Positions 7,906-15,790 of a stretch of 24,952 bases of DNA are shown here, in pieces; position 1 is the first letter of the stretch, and each line of letters opens with the position of its first letter. The notes beneath the pieces are model-generated. The model searched no databases. It was not told the DNA's origin and saw only the letters and a program-made list of their open reading frames with translations. The translations under genes and the position numbers were made by a program. The DNA lies in the NCBI GenBank assembly GCA_002401365.1, contig NVSW01000003.1, positions 8,693-33,644 on the forward strand, written 5' to 3'. The DNA comes from Piscirickettsiaceae bacterium (GTDB taxonomy: Bacteria > Pseudomonadota > Gammaproteobacteria > Methylococcales > Cycloclasticaceae).

Positions 7906-8670
7906 ATGTCAATTGTGTTTAAAGTTGTTATTCCAGCTCGTTTTTCTTCAACCCGTTTACCCGGCAAACCGCTGCTAAAAATTGCCGGTAAGGAAATGAT
8001 CCTACATGTATGTGAGAAAGCAGCATTAGCTGGGGCTGAAGAGGTCGTTGTCGCAACTGATGATGAGCGTATCTTGAACTGCGTTAAACGAGCGGGGTTT
8101 AATGCTGAGATGACCTTGCCGTCGCATACCAGTGGTACAGAGCGCTTGACGGAAGTAGTCGATAAACTTGCTTGGTCTGATGACACAGTGATTGTAAATT
8201 GTCAGGGCGATGAGCCACTTATACCTACTGAATTAATTTATACAGCGGCGAAGGCATTAACTGAGCAAAGTATCGCTCAGGTAGCCAGTTTGTGTGCACC
8301 CATAAAAAATGCTGAAGAAGTATTTAACCCAAATGCCGTTAAAGTTGTTCGGGATGCAAATGACTATGCGCTTTACTTTAGTCGAGCGCCAATACCTTGG
8401 GATCGCGAAAACTTCCCCAACAATACCTCAACGCAGCAAAAGGTGCACTATAGACATATTGGTATTTACAGTTATACAGCTGGGTTTTTAAGGCGGTATG
8501 TCACGTGGCCGGCGTGTGTGTTAGAGCAATTAGAGTCGCTTGAGCAATTAAGAATTCTCTATCAAGGTGAGCGTATCTTAGTGCCTGCTGTTGACCAAGT
8601 GCCAGAGGCGGGGGTGGACACCCAAGAAGATTTGGATAGAATTAATACGTTGCTAAAAAAACGGATATAA
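7906..8670 (+). CDS. kdsB: 3-deoxy-manno-octulosonate cytidylyltransferase
   Basis: Transfers CMP from CTP to Kdo, making CMP-Kdo for addition of the inner-core sugar to lipid A; cytoplasmic. The 254 residues contain the nucleotide-binding IPARFSSTRLPGKPL (about 9-23), the metal-site region NCQGDEPLIP (about 98-107), and ALYFSRAPIPWDR and HIGIYSYTAGFL, all standard for KdsB. It is three bases from the Trm112 gene. LpxK and KdsB act at consecutive stages of Kdo2-lipid A assembly, which explains the cluster. The antisense open frame at 7695-8186 is a shadow. Confidence 0.97.
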   Translation: MSIVFKVVIPARFSSTRLPGKPLLKIAGKEMILHVCEKAALAGAEEVVVATDDERILNCVKRAGFNAEMTLPSHTSGTERLTEVVDKLAWSDDTVIVNCQGDEPLIPTELIYTAAKALTEQSIAQVASLCAPIKNAEEVFNPNAVKVVRDANDYALYFSRAPIPWDRENFPNNTSTQQKVHYRHIGIYSYTAGFLRRYVTWPACVLEQLESLEQLRILYQGERILVPAVDQVPEAGVDTQEDLDRINTLLKKRI

Positions 8671-8766
8671 ACTTAGGTATCGTCAGTATGGTTGATATTT
8701 GTGTTGCTTTGTCAGCTAGGTAAGCGCCGTGTAATGATTGCGGTTGATGGCAGAAAAAGGTGGATA

Positions 8767-9243
8767 ATGAGCAAGAAAACTAACATATTATTTATTTGCA
8801 TGGGTAATATTTGTCGATCCCCCACTGCGCACGGCGTTTTTCAACAGTTAGTTGATGATAATAACCTTACCGTTAATTTTTTAGTGGATTCGGCAGGCAC
8901 GCATGCTTATCATGTTGGGCATCAACCAGATCAGCGTTCAATTAGTACCGCACTTGGGCACGGTGTGGATATAAGAAATCAAAAAGCAAGGCAAGTTCAC
9001 GAAAGTGATTTCGAATATTTTGATTATTTGCTGGTGATGGATGAGCATAACCATTCGATTATTATGGAGACTTGCCCAGTAGAGTTTCAGTCTAAAGTTC
9101 GTTATTTCTTAGACTTTGCCAGCAACACGCCTTTAAAAGAAGTGCCTGACCCTTATTATGGTGAGGGAGATGGCTTTGAACGAGTTTTTGACTTGATCGT
9201 CGACGCTAGTAATGGCTTGATGGATGAGGTGAGAGGCCGATAA
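8767..9243 (+). CDS. Low-molecular-weight protein tyrosine phosphatase
   Basis: A 158-residue cytosolic enzyme of the LMW-PTPase family, which also includes Wzb/Etp regulators of polysaccharide export tyrosine kinases. The P-loop is C11-MGNIC-R17-S18, fitting C-x5-R-S, and the general acid is D128 in PDPYYG. I chose ATG 8767 because AAGG is six bases upstream and the resulting start, MSKKTNILFICMGNICRSP, fits the family. Upstream in-frame starts (ATG 8734, TTG 8692) would add non-conserved residues. It lies after kdsB with a 96-base gap, as in Pseudomonas. No tyrosine kinase is in the window, so the substrate is unknown. Confidence 0.93.
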   Translation: MSKKTNILFICMGNICRSPTAHGVFQQLVDDNNLTVNFLVDSAGTHAYHVGHQPDQRSISTALGHGVDIRNQKARQVHESDFEYFDYLLVMDEHNHSIIMETCPVEFQSKVRYFLDFASNTPLKEVPDPYYGEGDGFERVFDLIVDASNGLMDEVRGR

Positions 9244-9249
9244 TAGTGA

Positions 9250-10074
9250 TTAATTTAGACCTAGAACAAGTTGTAAAACAAATTTACTGCCAAAGTAAGC
9301 GAGCATTAACGCTAGGTAACCACCGTAAGTCCACTTGATAGCTGTTTGTCCGCGCCAGCCAATATAGAACCTCCCCCATAGTAAGGTAGAAAATACCAAC
9401 CATGCCAATATCGATAGCACCGTTTTATGTACCAAATGCTGGGCAAAAATATCATCTAGAAAAATAAAACCACTGCCGAGGGCGAAGGTTAACAGAAAAA
9501 CACCTACTGTAATTGTTTGGAAAAGTAAGTTTTCCATTAACTGAAGCGGCGGTAATGCATTAATGAAATGCCCAGGCTGTCTGTCGTGCAGCTGTTTTTC
9601 CTGAATGGAGAGAATGATGGCTTGAAAAGCAGCAATGGTCAGCAAGCTATACGATAAAACAGAGAGGATAATATGTACTTGTAGAGCAGAGCTAAGTACT
9701 GTTGATGGCTCTGCAGGAAAGGCGTTACCAATATTGAGTAAAACTGCGATAGCGCTAAAAGGAAACACGATAACAGCGAGTACTTCCACGGGTTTGTTAA
9801 GGGTGGAGATTAAGAAAAAAACACTAATGACGAAAAACACTAATGACAGCATATTAAAAAAATCATGTGCCAGCATGTTGCCTAGGCTGTAACCATGCAA
9901 AATAAGCAAAGCGTGCACAATAATAGAAGCGCTTGCACTGATTAATACAAAGCTACGTAAATTTTCGAAGGCTTTTTTGTATAGAATATTCGATGCAACA
10001 AGACCAGCGCTACCAAGGTATAAAATTGCAGCAAGGCAGCTAAAAATATCAAAAAGTGTGTTGGATAAAACCAT
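9250..10074 (-). CDS. CcsA/YpjD-type membrane protein (cytochrome c assembly family)
   Basis: A 274-residue integral membrane protein with about eight hydrophobic segments through its whole length. The middle, VHIILSVLSYSLLTIAAFQAI, and the later LVHKTVLSILAWLVFSTLLWGR and WRGQTAIKWTYGGY match the cytochrome c assembly (CcsA/HemX-like) domain. In gammaproteobacteria such a gene (ypjD) lies divergent to ffh, exactly as here. Histidines in HIILS and HLVHK are candidates for haem contact, as in related proteins. YpjD has no firmly established function, so a haem-handling role is inference. No ribosome binding site precedes ATG 10074. The stop is 6 bases from the phosphatase stop on the other strand. 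Confidence 0.85.
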   Translation of the reverse strand: MVLSNTLFDIFSCLAAILYLGSAGLVASNILYKKAFENLRSFVLISASASIIVHALLILHGYSLGNMLAHDFFNMLSLVFFVISVFFLISTLNKPVEVLAVIVFPFSAIAVLLNIGNAFPAEPSTVLSSALQVHIILSVLSYSLLTIAAFQAIILSIQEKQLHDRQPGHFINALPPLQLMENLLFQTITVGVFLLTFALGSGFIFLDDIFAQHLVHKTVLSILAWLVFSTLLWGRFYIGWRGQTAIKWTYGGYLALMLAYFGSKFVLQLVLGLN

Positions 10075-10224
10075 TTATATAGTGTGTCATAAACTGCAAG
10101 GTGGGAGAAGGATATATTCTACCAACATTAGATTTAAAGAATCACAGGCTAAAAGTTTTAAAATCCACTGCATAACGAGTAAAGACGTGCGAAAATATGC
10201 ACCTAAGTTTAAAGAGTAATAACT

Positions 10225-11589
10225 ATGTTTGACAATTTAACAGACCGATTAAATGCCACCTTTAAGCGTATTAGAGGGCAGGGGCGTCTTACCGAAGACA
10301 ATATAAAAGACACCATGCGCGAGGTCAGAATGGCCTTAATAGAAGCGGATGTTGCGCTATCAGTTGTGCGTGAGTTTACTGACCGAGTGAAGGAACGTGC
10401 TTTGGGGCAAGAGGTCATGCAAAGCCTGTCGCCAGGCCAAGCAATGCTGAAAATTGTAAATGATGAGCTGGTTCAAACAATGGGTGAAGCGAATGAAGCG
10501 CTGAACCTAGCTGCTGAGCCGCCCGTTGTTATTTTAATGGCAGGATTGCAAGGTTCCGGTAAAACTACAACCACAGCAAAGTTAGCGCGTTGGTTAATGG
10601 AGCGTGAAAATAAATCGGTAATGGTAGTGAGTGCCGACGTATACAGGCCAGCTGCAATAGATCAGCTACAAACAGTCGCTGCTGAAGTGGGTGCGGACTT
10701 TTTCCCCAGTGATGTCAATCAAAAGCCAGTTCAAATTGTAAAGAATGCACTGGCCCACGCTAAAAAACAGTTTAGCGAGGTGTTGATTATTGATACTGCT
10801 GGCCGTCTGCACGTTGATGAACAAATGATGGATGAGATTCGTCAAATTCACGCGATTGCAAAACCTGCGGAAACATTGTTTGTGGTCGATAGTATGACGG
10901 GGCAAGATGCGGCAAATACAGCAAAGGCCTTTAACGATGCACTGGCACTGACGGGTATTATCTTATCCAAAACAGATGGTGATGCTAGAGGCGGTGCAGC
11001 ACTGTCTATTCGTCAAATCACCGGTAAGCCCATTAAATTTTTAGGAGTGGGTGAAAAAACCGATGCCTTGGAAGCATTCCACCCAGACCGTGTTGCATCT
11101 CGTTTATTGGGAATGGGTGATGCGCTCAGCTTAGTAGAAGAAATTGAGCGTAAAGTTGACAAAGAAACAGCGGCTAAGTTGGCTAAGAAACTCCAAAAAG
11201 GCAAAGGTTTCGATTTGAGTGATTACCGAGATCAGTTAAGCCAGATGATGAATATGGGTGGTATGAGCGCAATGATGGACAAGATTCCCGGCATGTCTAA
11301 TGTGCCGCAAAACGTAAAGAACCAGGTGAACGATAAAGACTTTTCCCGTCAAATCGCATTGATTAATTCGATGACGTCAAAAGAAAGGTTATTCCCTACC
11401 TTAATTAATGGGTCGCGCAGAAAGAGAATCGCTATGGGTGCAGGCTTACAAGTTCAAGATGTTAATAAATTGATGAAGCAATACAAGCAATCTCAGAAAA
11501 TGATGAAAAAAATGTCAAAAGGCGGGATGGCAAAAATGATGCGTGGTCTAAAAGGTCAATTGGGCCAAGGGCAGGGCTTCCCCTTTTAA
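10225..11589 (+). CDS. ffh: Signal recognition particle protein Ffh
   Basis: The protein part of the signal recognition particle; it binds 4.5S RNA and signal sequences emerging from the ribosome and delivers them to FtsY. The 454 residues match E. coli. The N domain occupies about 1-85, then the G domain with GLQGSGKTTT at 107-116, DTAGRLHVDEQMMDEI, and LSKTDGDARGG. The methionine-rich M domain, about 300-454, includes QMMNMGGMSAMMDKIPGM and ends in MRGLKGQ. AAAGAG eight bases upstream serves as the ribosome binding site. It is divergent from the CcsA-like gene and is followed by a likely terminator. Confidence 0.98.
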   Translation: MFDNLTDRLNATFKRIRGQGRLTEDNIKDTMREVRMALIEADVALSVVREFTDRVKERALGQEVMQSLSPGQAMLKIVNDELVQTMGEANEALNLAAEPPVVILMAGLQGSGKTTTTAKLARWLMERENKSVMVVSADVYRPAAIDQLQTVAAEVGADFFPSDVNQKPVQIVKNALAHAKKQFSEVLIIDTAGRLHVDEQMMDEIRQIHAIAKPAETLFVVDSMTGQDAANTAKAFNDALALTGIILSKTDGDARGGAALSIRQITGKPIKFLGVGEKTDALEAFHPDRVASRLLGMGDALSLVEEIERKVDKETAAKLAKKLQKGKGFDLSDYRDQLSQMMNMGGMSAMMDKIPGMSNVPQNVKNQVNDKDFSRQIALINSMTSKERLFPTLINGSRRKRIAMGAGLQVQDVNKLMKQYKQSQKMMKKMSKGGMAKMMRGLKGQLGQGQGFPF

Positions 11590-11603
11590 AAAATAGGGTT
11601 ATT

Positions 11604-11625
11604 AGGGCGTTAAGCGCCTTGTTTT
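11604..11625 (+). terminator. Probable intrinsic terminator after ffh
   Basis: Stem GGCG (11606-11609) pairs with CGCC (11615-11618), extended by a G-T and an A-T pair, with loop TTAAG and then TTGTTTT. The stem is short, so moderate strength is expected. It would separate ffh from the rpsP operon. Confidence 0.55.
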
Positions 11626-11641
11626 ACGTATGAATGATCTG

Positions 11642-11669
11642 TTGATGAAAAAAAGTGGCTTTTTATATT
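11642..11669 (+). promoter_or_regulatory. Candidate promoter of the rpsP-rimM-trmD-rplS operon
   Basis: TTGATG (11642-11647), 16 bases, TATATT (11664-11669) is the best sigma-70-like pair in the 172-base gap before rpsP. It would give a leader of about 85 bases. A second -10-like TATAGAAT at 11698-11705 has no good -35. The choice is uncertain. Confidence 0.4.
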
Positions 11670-11761
11670 TATAAACGTATAAAAAACTTCACGAAGCTAT
11701 AGAATTCGCGTAAAATTAACGAGTTAAGTTATTTAGATTAAAAACGAATCAAGGAAATTAA

Positions 11762-12013
11762 ATGGTAAAGATACGTCTTTCAAGAACAGGCGCTAAAAAA
11801 CGTGCTTTCTATCACGTTGTAGTTGCAGATAGCCGCAGAAGCCGCGATGGCCGCTATATTGAGCGCATAGGTTATTACAACCCAAGAGCAATAGGCGGTG
11901 AAGAGCGCCTAATTTTAGATACCGCTCGCGTTGATCATTGGGTTGCTCTTGGCGCACAAACAACTGAGCGTGTTAATAAACTTATTAAAGAGGCTGTTGC
12001 AGCTGCTGCATAA
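11762..12013 (+). CDS. rpsP: 30S ribosomal protein S16
   Basis: Small-subunit assembly protein that binds 16S rRNA. The 83 residues begin MVKIRLSRTGAKKRAFYHVV and continue SRRSRDGRYIERIGYYNP, the S16 signature, ending in an alanine-rich tail. AAGGA at 11751-11755 is six bases before the start. It leads the classical rpsP-rimM-trmD-rplS operon; rimM begins one base after the stop. Confidence 0.98.
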   Translation: MVKIRLSRTGAKKRAFYHVVVADSRRSRDGRYIERIGYYNPRAIGGEERLILDTARVDHWVALGAQTTERVNKLIKEAVAAAA

Positions 12014-12014
12014 A

Positions 12015-12551
12015 GTGTCAGCGGTTAGTTCCTCTAATAAGTTAAAAAGAGATAGTTCCTGGTTAAAGCTGGGAAAAATATCAGGTGTATTTGGTATCAA
12101 AGGTTGGTTGAAAATTTTCGCCAACACTGAAGATAAAGAGAATATTTTATCTTACCAACCTTGGTACATAGAAAGAAATAATAGCCTGCAAGCTGTTGAG
12201 TTGGTCGCAGGTAAGCCCCACGGTAAAACTATCATAGCCCTGTTAGAAGGGGTGGAAGATAGAAACGATGCGGAAACATGGGTGGGTTGCGATATTTATA
12301 TGCAACCAAACCAATTGCCGGTATTAAAGGGGAATCAGTATTATTGGTCCGATTTAATTGGCCTTAATGTGATTAATCTAGATGGTGAAAAGTACGGCGT
12401 TATTGATCATATGCTGGAAACAGGTGCAAATGATGTGATCGTGGTAAAAGGTGACGTGCAACGATTGATACCATTTGTTATGCACGATGTGATTAAAACA
12501 GTTGATCTTGATGCACGTCGAATGATTGTAGATTGGGACTCGGACTATTAA
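12015..12551 (+). CDS. rimM: Ribosome maturation factor RimM
   Basis: Binds S19 and helps mature the 30S head and process 16S rRNA. The start is GTG at 12015, one base after the rpsP stop; no earlier start makes sense because upstream codons overlap rpsP. No separate ribosome binding site is visible, so translation is probably coupled to rpsP. The 178 residues have an N-terminal barrel (LGKISGVFGIKGWLKIF, about 19-35) and a C-terminal PRC barrel (YYWSDLIGL through RRMIVDWD, about 110-176). Length is close to the E. coli 182. Confidence 0.95.
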   Translation: MSAVSSSNKLKRDSSWLKLGKISGVFGIKGWLKIFANTEDKENILSYQPWYIERNNSLQAVELVAGKPHGKTIIALLEGVEDRNDAETWVGCDIYMQPNQLPVLKGNQYYWSDLIGLNVINLDGEKYGVIDHMLETGANDVIVVKGDVQRLIPFVMHDVIKTVDLDARRMIVDWDSDY

Positions 12552-12556
12552 GGTCG

Positions 12557-13297
12557 ATGAGGTTTGATGTCATCACGTTGTTTCCAGAGGTTGTTCGAAA
12601 AACAATGTCTATGGGGGTTGTTGGTAAAGCCATAGAAGAAAAGCGGATTCACTTAGAAACATGGAATCCCAGAGATTTTACCGAAGATGTGCATCGGACT
12701 GTTGATGACCGTCCTTTTGGTGGTGGGCCTGGAATGGTTATGAAGGTTGAACCACTAAAAAAGGCTATTTTATCTGCTAAAAATGCAGATGTTGAGCCAG
12801 CAAGCGTGATTTATTTGAGCCCACAGGGTCGGCGCCTTGATCAACAAGGTGTTGAGTACTTGTCTCAACGCTCACGCTTAATATTGTTGGCAGGGCGTTA
12901 TGAAGGTATTGATGAGAGATTAATACAGTCATCGGTAGATGAAGAGTGGTCAATTGGTGATTATGTATTAAGTGGTGGTGAGTTGCCGGCATTGGTTTTA
13001 ATCGATGCTATATCTAGGACTCTGCCAGGTGTGTTGGGTCATGCTTCGTCGGCAAATGAAGATTCGTTTGTAGCGGGCTTATTAGATTACCCACATTACA
13101 CTAGGCCAGACAATGTGGCTGGTGAATGTGTGCCAGATGTGTTGAAAAGTGGTAACCATAAAAAAATTGCTTTGTGGCGTGAGAAACAAGCATTAGGTCA
13201 AACTTGGAAAAAACGACCAGATTTGATTGACAAAATAGAGTTAACTACGCATCAGCAAATGTTGCTGGATGAGTATATACAGGAATTAAGTAAGTAA
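12557..13297 (+). CDS. trmD: tRNA (guanine-N1)-methyltransferase TrmD
   Basis: Methylates G37 of tRNAs whose anticodon is followed by G, preventing frameshifting, using S-adenosylmethionine in a trefoil-knot fold. The 246 residues begin MRFDVITLFPE. GGGPGMVMK (about 55-63), LLAGRYEGIDERLI, and the knot segment SIGDYVLSGGELPALVLID are present, as is HYTRP. ATG 12557 is five bases after the rimM stop, with AAGG overlapping that stop; the longer in-frame start at 12533 lies inside rimM. No residue I expect is missing. Confidence 0.98.
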   Translation: MRFDVITLFPEVVRKTMSMGVVGKAIEEKRIHLETWNPRDFTEDVHRTVDDRPFGGGPGMVMKVEPLKKAILSAKNADVEPASVIYLSPQGRRLDQQGVEYLSQRSRLILLAGRYEGIDERLIQSSVDEEWSIGDYVLSGGELPALVLIDAISRTLPGVLGHASSANEDSFVAGLLDYPHYTRPDNVAGECVPDVLKSGNHKKIALWREKQALGQTWKKRPDLIDKIELTTHQQMLLDEYIQELSK

Positions 13298-13322
13298 ACG
13301 GTTTAGAACTGAGGATTGAATA

Positions 13323-13973
13323 ATGAGTAATATAATTGCAGCAATTGAAGCAGAACAAATGACTAAAACACTGCCTGAGTTTTCAGTGGGTGATACGGTT
13401 GTTGTTCAAGTTAAAGTTAAAGAAGGAACGCGTGAGCGTCTTCAAGCATTTGAAGGTGTTGTCATAGCAAAACGTAATCGCGGATTAAATTCTGCATTTA
13501 CAGTGCGTAAAATTTCTCACGGTGAAGGCGTAGAACGTGTTTTTCAAACATACAGCCATATGGTTGATGCCGTTGAGGTGAAAAGACGTGGTTCTGTTAG
13601 ACGTGCAAAACTTTATTATTTACGTGATCTACGTGGCAGAGCGGCACGTATTAAAGAAAAAATCACAGTATCATCAAAAGATAAAACAGTTGTAAAAGCA
13701 AAACCTAAAGCAGCTGTTAAAGCAGATGATTTAACAAAAATTGAAGGCGTTGGGCCTAAAACTGGTGAAACTCTTCAGAGTGCTGGCTTGTTAACATTTG
13801 CTGATGTTGCCGGTGCGACAGCAGAAAAAATACGTGAAATACTGGATGCGGCTGAAGGTAATTTTGCATCACATGACCCTGAAACATGGCCGCTTCAAGC
13901 TGCGCTAGCTCGCGACGGAAAGTGGGATGAGTTAAAAGAATGGCAAGATAAATTAGATGGTGGTCGCGAATAA
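13323..13973 (+). CDS. rplS: 50S ribosomal protein L19 with C-terminal helix-hairpin-helix extension
   Basis: Residues 1-114 are a complete L19, from MSNIIAAIEAEQM through FSVGDTVVVQVKVKEG and LYYLRDLRGRAARIKEK; L19 sits at the subunit interface. E. coli L19 stops at about this point. Here a lysine/alanine/valine-rich linker (115-134) leads to an extra domain at 135-216. It contains LTKIEGVGPKTGETLQSAGL, a helix-hairpin-helix motif, and then HDPETWP and GKWDELKEWQDKLDGG. I recall similar tails on some Bacteroidetes L21 proteins. GAGG is eight bases before the ATG. There is no frameshift between the parts and the gene ends in a strong terminator. The L19 call is certain; the tail's role is unknown. 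Confidence 0.97.
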   Translation: MSNIIAAIEAEQMTKTLPEFSVGDTVVVQVKVKEGTRERLQAFEGVVIAKRNRGLNSAFTVRKISHGEGVERVFQTYSHMVDAVEVKRRGSVRRAKLYYLRDLRGRAARIKEKITVSSKDKTVVKAKPKAAVKADDLTKIEGVGPKTGETLQSAGLLTFADVAGATAEKIREILDAAEGNFASHDPETWPLQAALARDGKWDELKEWQDKLDGGRE

Positions 13974-13997
13974 GCACCATTGTTTAAATGTATAGAT

Positions 13998-14025
13998 AAA
14001 AAAACGGCGTATACGCCGTTTTTTT
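13998..14025. terminator. Strong intrinsic terminator after rplS
   Basis: A perfect inverted repeat: ACGGCG (14004-14009) pairs with CGCCGT (14014-14019) around a TATA loop, flanked by an A-run and a T-run. Because both runs are present it can work in either direction. It closes the rpsP operon 25 bases after rplS. Confidence 0.9.
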
Positions 14026-14118
14026 ATGCCCTAAGCAAAAATATGTCACAAGTTTTTTAGAAAGGTTTAACGGGCCAGTTCACTCAGAAGCAAAGATATA
14101 AATGCTATTATTAGCGAT

Positions 14119-15006
14119 ATGAACGATAGTCTCATTGATGTTTTTTTAGATTGCCTATGGGCCGAATTTGGCTTGAGCGCGAATACAATAAAAGCATATC
14201 GTACCGATCTTAATCAATATGTTGATTGGTTAAATACCCAGCATAAAGATCTGTTGAACTGTAGCTCAGCAGATATTTCTAGTTATTTGGCGATCAGATT
14301 AAATGCAGGCGTGTCTGCACGTAGTTCGGCTCGATTTTTATCTAGTTTAAAACGTTTTTATGGTTATGCGCTACGAGAAAGCATGGTTACTGCGGACCCA
14401 TCTGCACATATCGACTCGCCTAAATTAGGTAGAAGTTTGCCAATTACGTTGACGGAAACTGATGTTGAAAACTTATTGTTAGCGCCAGATATTAGCCAAG
14501 CAATCGGTTATAGAGACAGGGCAATGCTTGAGTTGTTATACGCCTCGGGCCTGCGAGTCAGTGAATTGATTGGGTTGCAGTTAGGGCAAGTAAATTTTAG
14601 GCAAGGCTTGCTTAGGGTCACTGGCAAAGGAAACAAGGATAGGCTAGTGCCTGTTGGTGAGGAAGCATTAAGTTGGTTAGCTAATTTTATTGAACAAGAG
14701 CGGTCTGACATTATTAACAATAAGCAAACTGACTTTGTTTTTCCTACAAGCCGGGGAACGGGGATGACGCGTCAAGCTTTTTGGTATTTGATAAAGCGCT
14801 ATGCTGGACAAGCAGGTATCAATAAAGAAATATCACCACACACGTTACGTCATGCTTTTGCTACGCATTTGTTAAATCATGGGGCAGATTTGCGAGTGGT
14901 GCAGTTATTGCTCGGGCATAGTGATTTATCAACGACACAAATTTATACACACGTTGCAAATGAGCGATTGAAGGATATTCATGAGAAGTTTCACCCTAGG
15001 GGGTAA
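14119..15006 (+). CDS. xerD: Site-specific tyrosine recombinase XerD
   Basis: With XerC it resolves chromosome dimers at dif under FtsK control. The 295 residues have an N-terminal SAM-like domain (about 1-90) and a catalytic domain with R146, K170, H241, R244, H267 and nucleophile Y276. Motifs include YASGLRVSELIGL, HTLRHAFATHLLNHGADLR and GHSDLSTTQIYTH. I call it XerD rather than XerC because dsbC follows directly, as in E. coli and many relatives. No clear ribosome binding site precedes ATG 14119. The protein is not near an integron or prophage, so it is the housekeeping enzyme. Confidence 0.95.
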   Translation: MNDSLIDVFLDCLWAEFGLSANTIKAYRTDLNQYVDWLNTQHKDLLNCSSADISSYLAIRLNAGVSARSSARFLSSLKRFYGYALRESMVTADPSAHIDSPKLGRSLPITLTETDVENLLLAPDISQAIGYRDRAMLELLYASGLRVSELIGLQLGQVNFRQGLLRVTGKGNKDRLVPVGEEALSWLANFIEQERSDIINNKQTDFVFPTSRGTGMTRQAFWYLIKRYAGQAGINKEISPHTLRHAFATHLLNHGADLRVVQLLLGHSDLSTTQIYTHVANERLKDIHEKFHPRG

Positions 15007-15084
15007 AATAGAAACAATGAATGTATGTTTTTAGGCTCTGTTCGTGTCTATTGTGGTGGTAATGTTAATTTTGAGGGTGTTTAT

Positions 15085-15783
15085 ATGATGAAGTTGTTTT
15101 TAGTTGCGGTAATGGGTTTGTTATTGTCTTTTTCTGTATCGGCAGATAAACGTGTTGTGGCTAATAATTTATCTAAGGTAATACCGGGTGTGGTGGAAGA
15201 AAATATTTCAGCAACACCTGTTGCTGGCCTGTATCAGGTAATTGTTGGGGCGAGGATTATCTATGTATCAAAGGAAGGTCGCTACATCATCCAAGGCGAG
15301 ATGGTAGATTTGTCCACACGTGAGAATTTAACCGAAGTATCGTTAAAAAATGTACGTAAAGTTGAGTTGGCCAAACTGGATGAAAGTGAAATGATTGTCT
15401 TTCCTGCTAAAACCGAGAAGCATGTTATTACCGTGTTTTCGGATATTGACTGTGGCTACTGTCGAAAACTACATTCCCAGCTAAGCAGTTATACTGATGC
15501 CGGCATTACTGTGCGTTATTTATTTTTCCCGCGCTCTGGAGTAAACACCGAATCATATTACAAAGCAGTATCGGTCTGGTGTGCAAAAGACCGTAATCAA
15601 GCCCTAACAGATGCAAAGTTAAACAATAAAGTGGTTAAAAAAAGCTGTGACAACCCCGTTAAAAGGCACATGGACATAGGTAAGTCGTTTGGCGTCACAG
15701 GTACGCCATCAATCATTGCGGGTGATGGCACAATGATCCCAGGATATGTGCCGGCACAGGAGCTTATTAAGCACTTAAATTAA
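15085..15783 (+). CDS. dsbC: Thiol:disulfide interchange protein DsbC
   Basis: Periplasmic disulfide isomerase that repairs wrongly paired cysteines. ATG 15085 (or the adjacent 15088) has GAGGGT at 15073-15078. Residues 1-21 are a signal peptide ending SVSA. An N-terminal dimerisation domain runs to about 85, followed by the thioredoxin fold with active site C123-GY-C126 and cis-proline P208 in TGTPSI. Two additional cysteines (in VWCAK and KKSCDNP) correspond to the structural disulfide of E. coli DsbC. The 232 residues fit the family. Its stop is seven bases from that of convergent mutS, so no recJ follows, unlike E. coli. Confidence 0.95.
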   Translation: MMKLFLVAVMGLLLSFSVSADKRVVANNLSKVIPGVVEENISATPVAGLYQVIVGARIIYVSKEGRYIIQGEMVDLSTRENLTEVSLKNVRKVELAKLDESEMIVFPAKTEKHVITVFSDIDCGYCRKLHSQLSSYTDAGITVRYLFFPRSGVNTESYYKAVSVWCAKDRNQALTDAKLNNKVVKKSCDNPVKRHMDIGKSFGVTGTPSIIAGDGTMIPGYVPAQELIKHLN

Positions 15784-15790
15784 TGGGTTT

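Noticed and set aside
7695..8186. 163-residue minus-strand frame across the Trm112 gene and kdsB
   Set aside because: Both sense genes are clearly conserved and in the expected order; the antisense product has low-complexity serine-rich sequence.
9977..10219. 80-codon plus-strand frame ending just before ffh
   Set aside because: It begins inside the CcsA-like gene on the other strand, has no ribosome binding site, and its product has no recognisable features.
14119..15006. Tyrosine recombinase as a sign of a mobile element
   Set aside because: Sequence and the adjacent dsbC identify housekeeping XerD; no attachment repeats or cargo genes are nearby.
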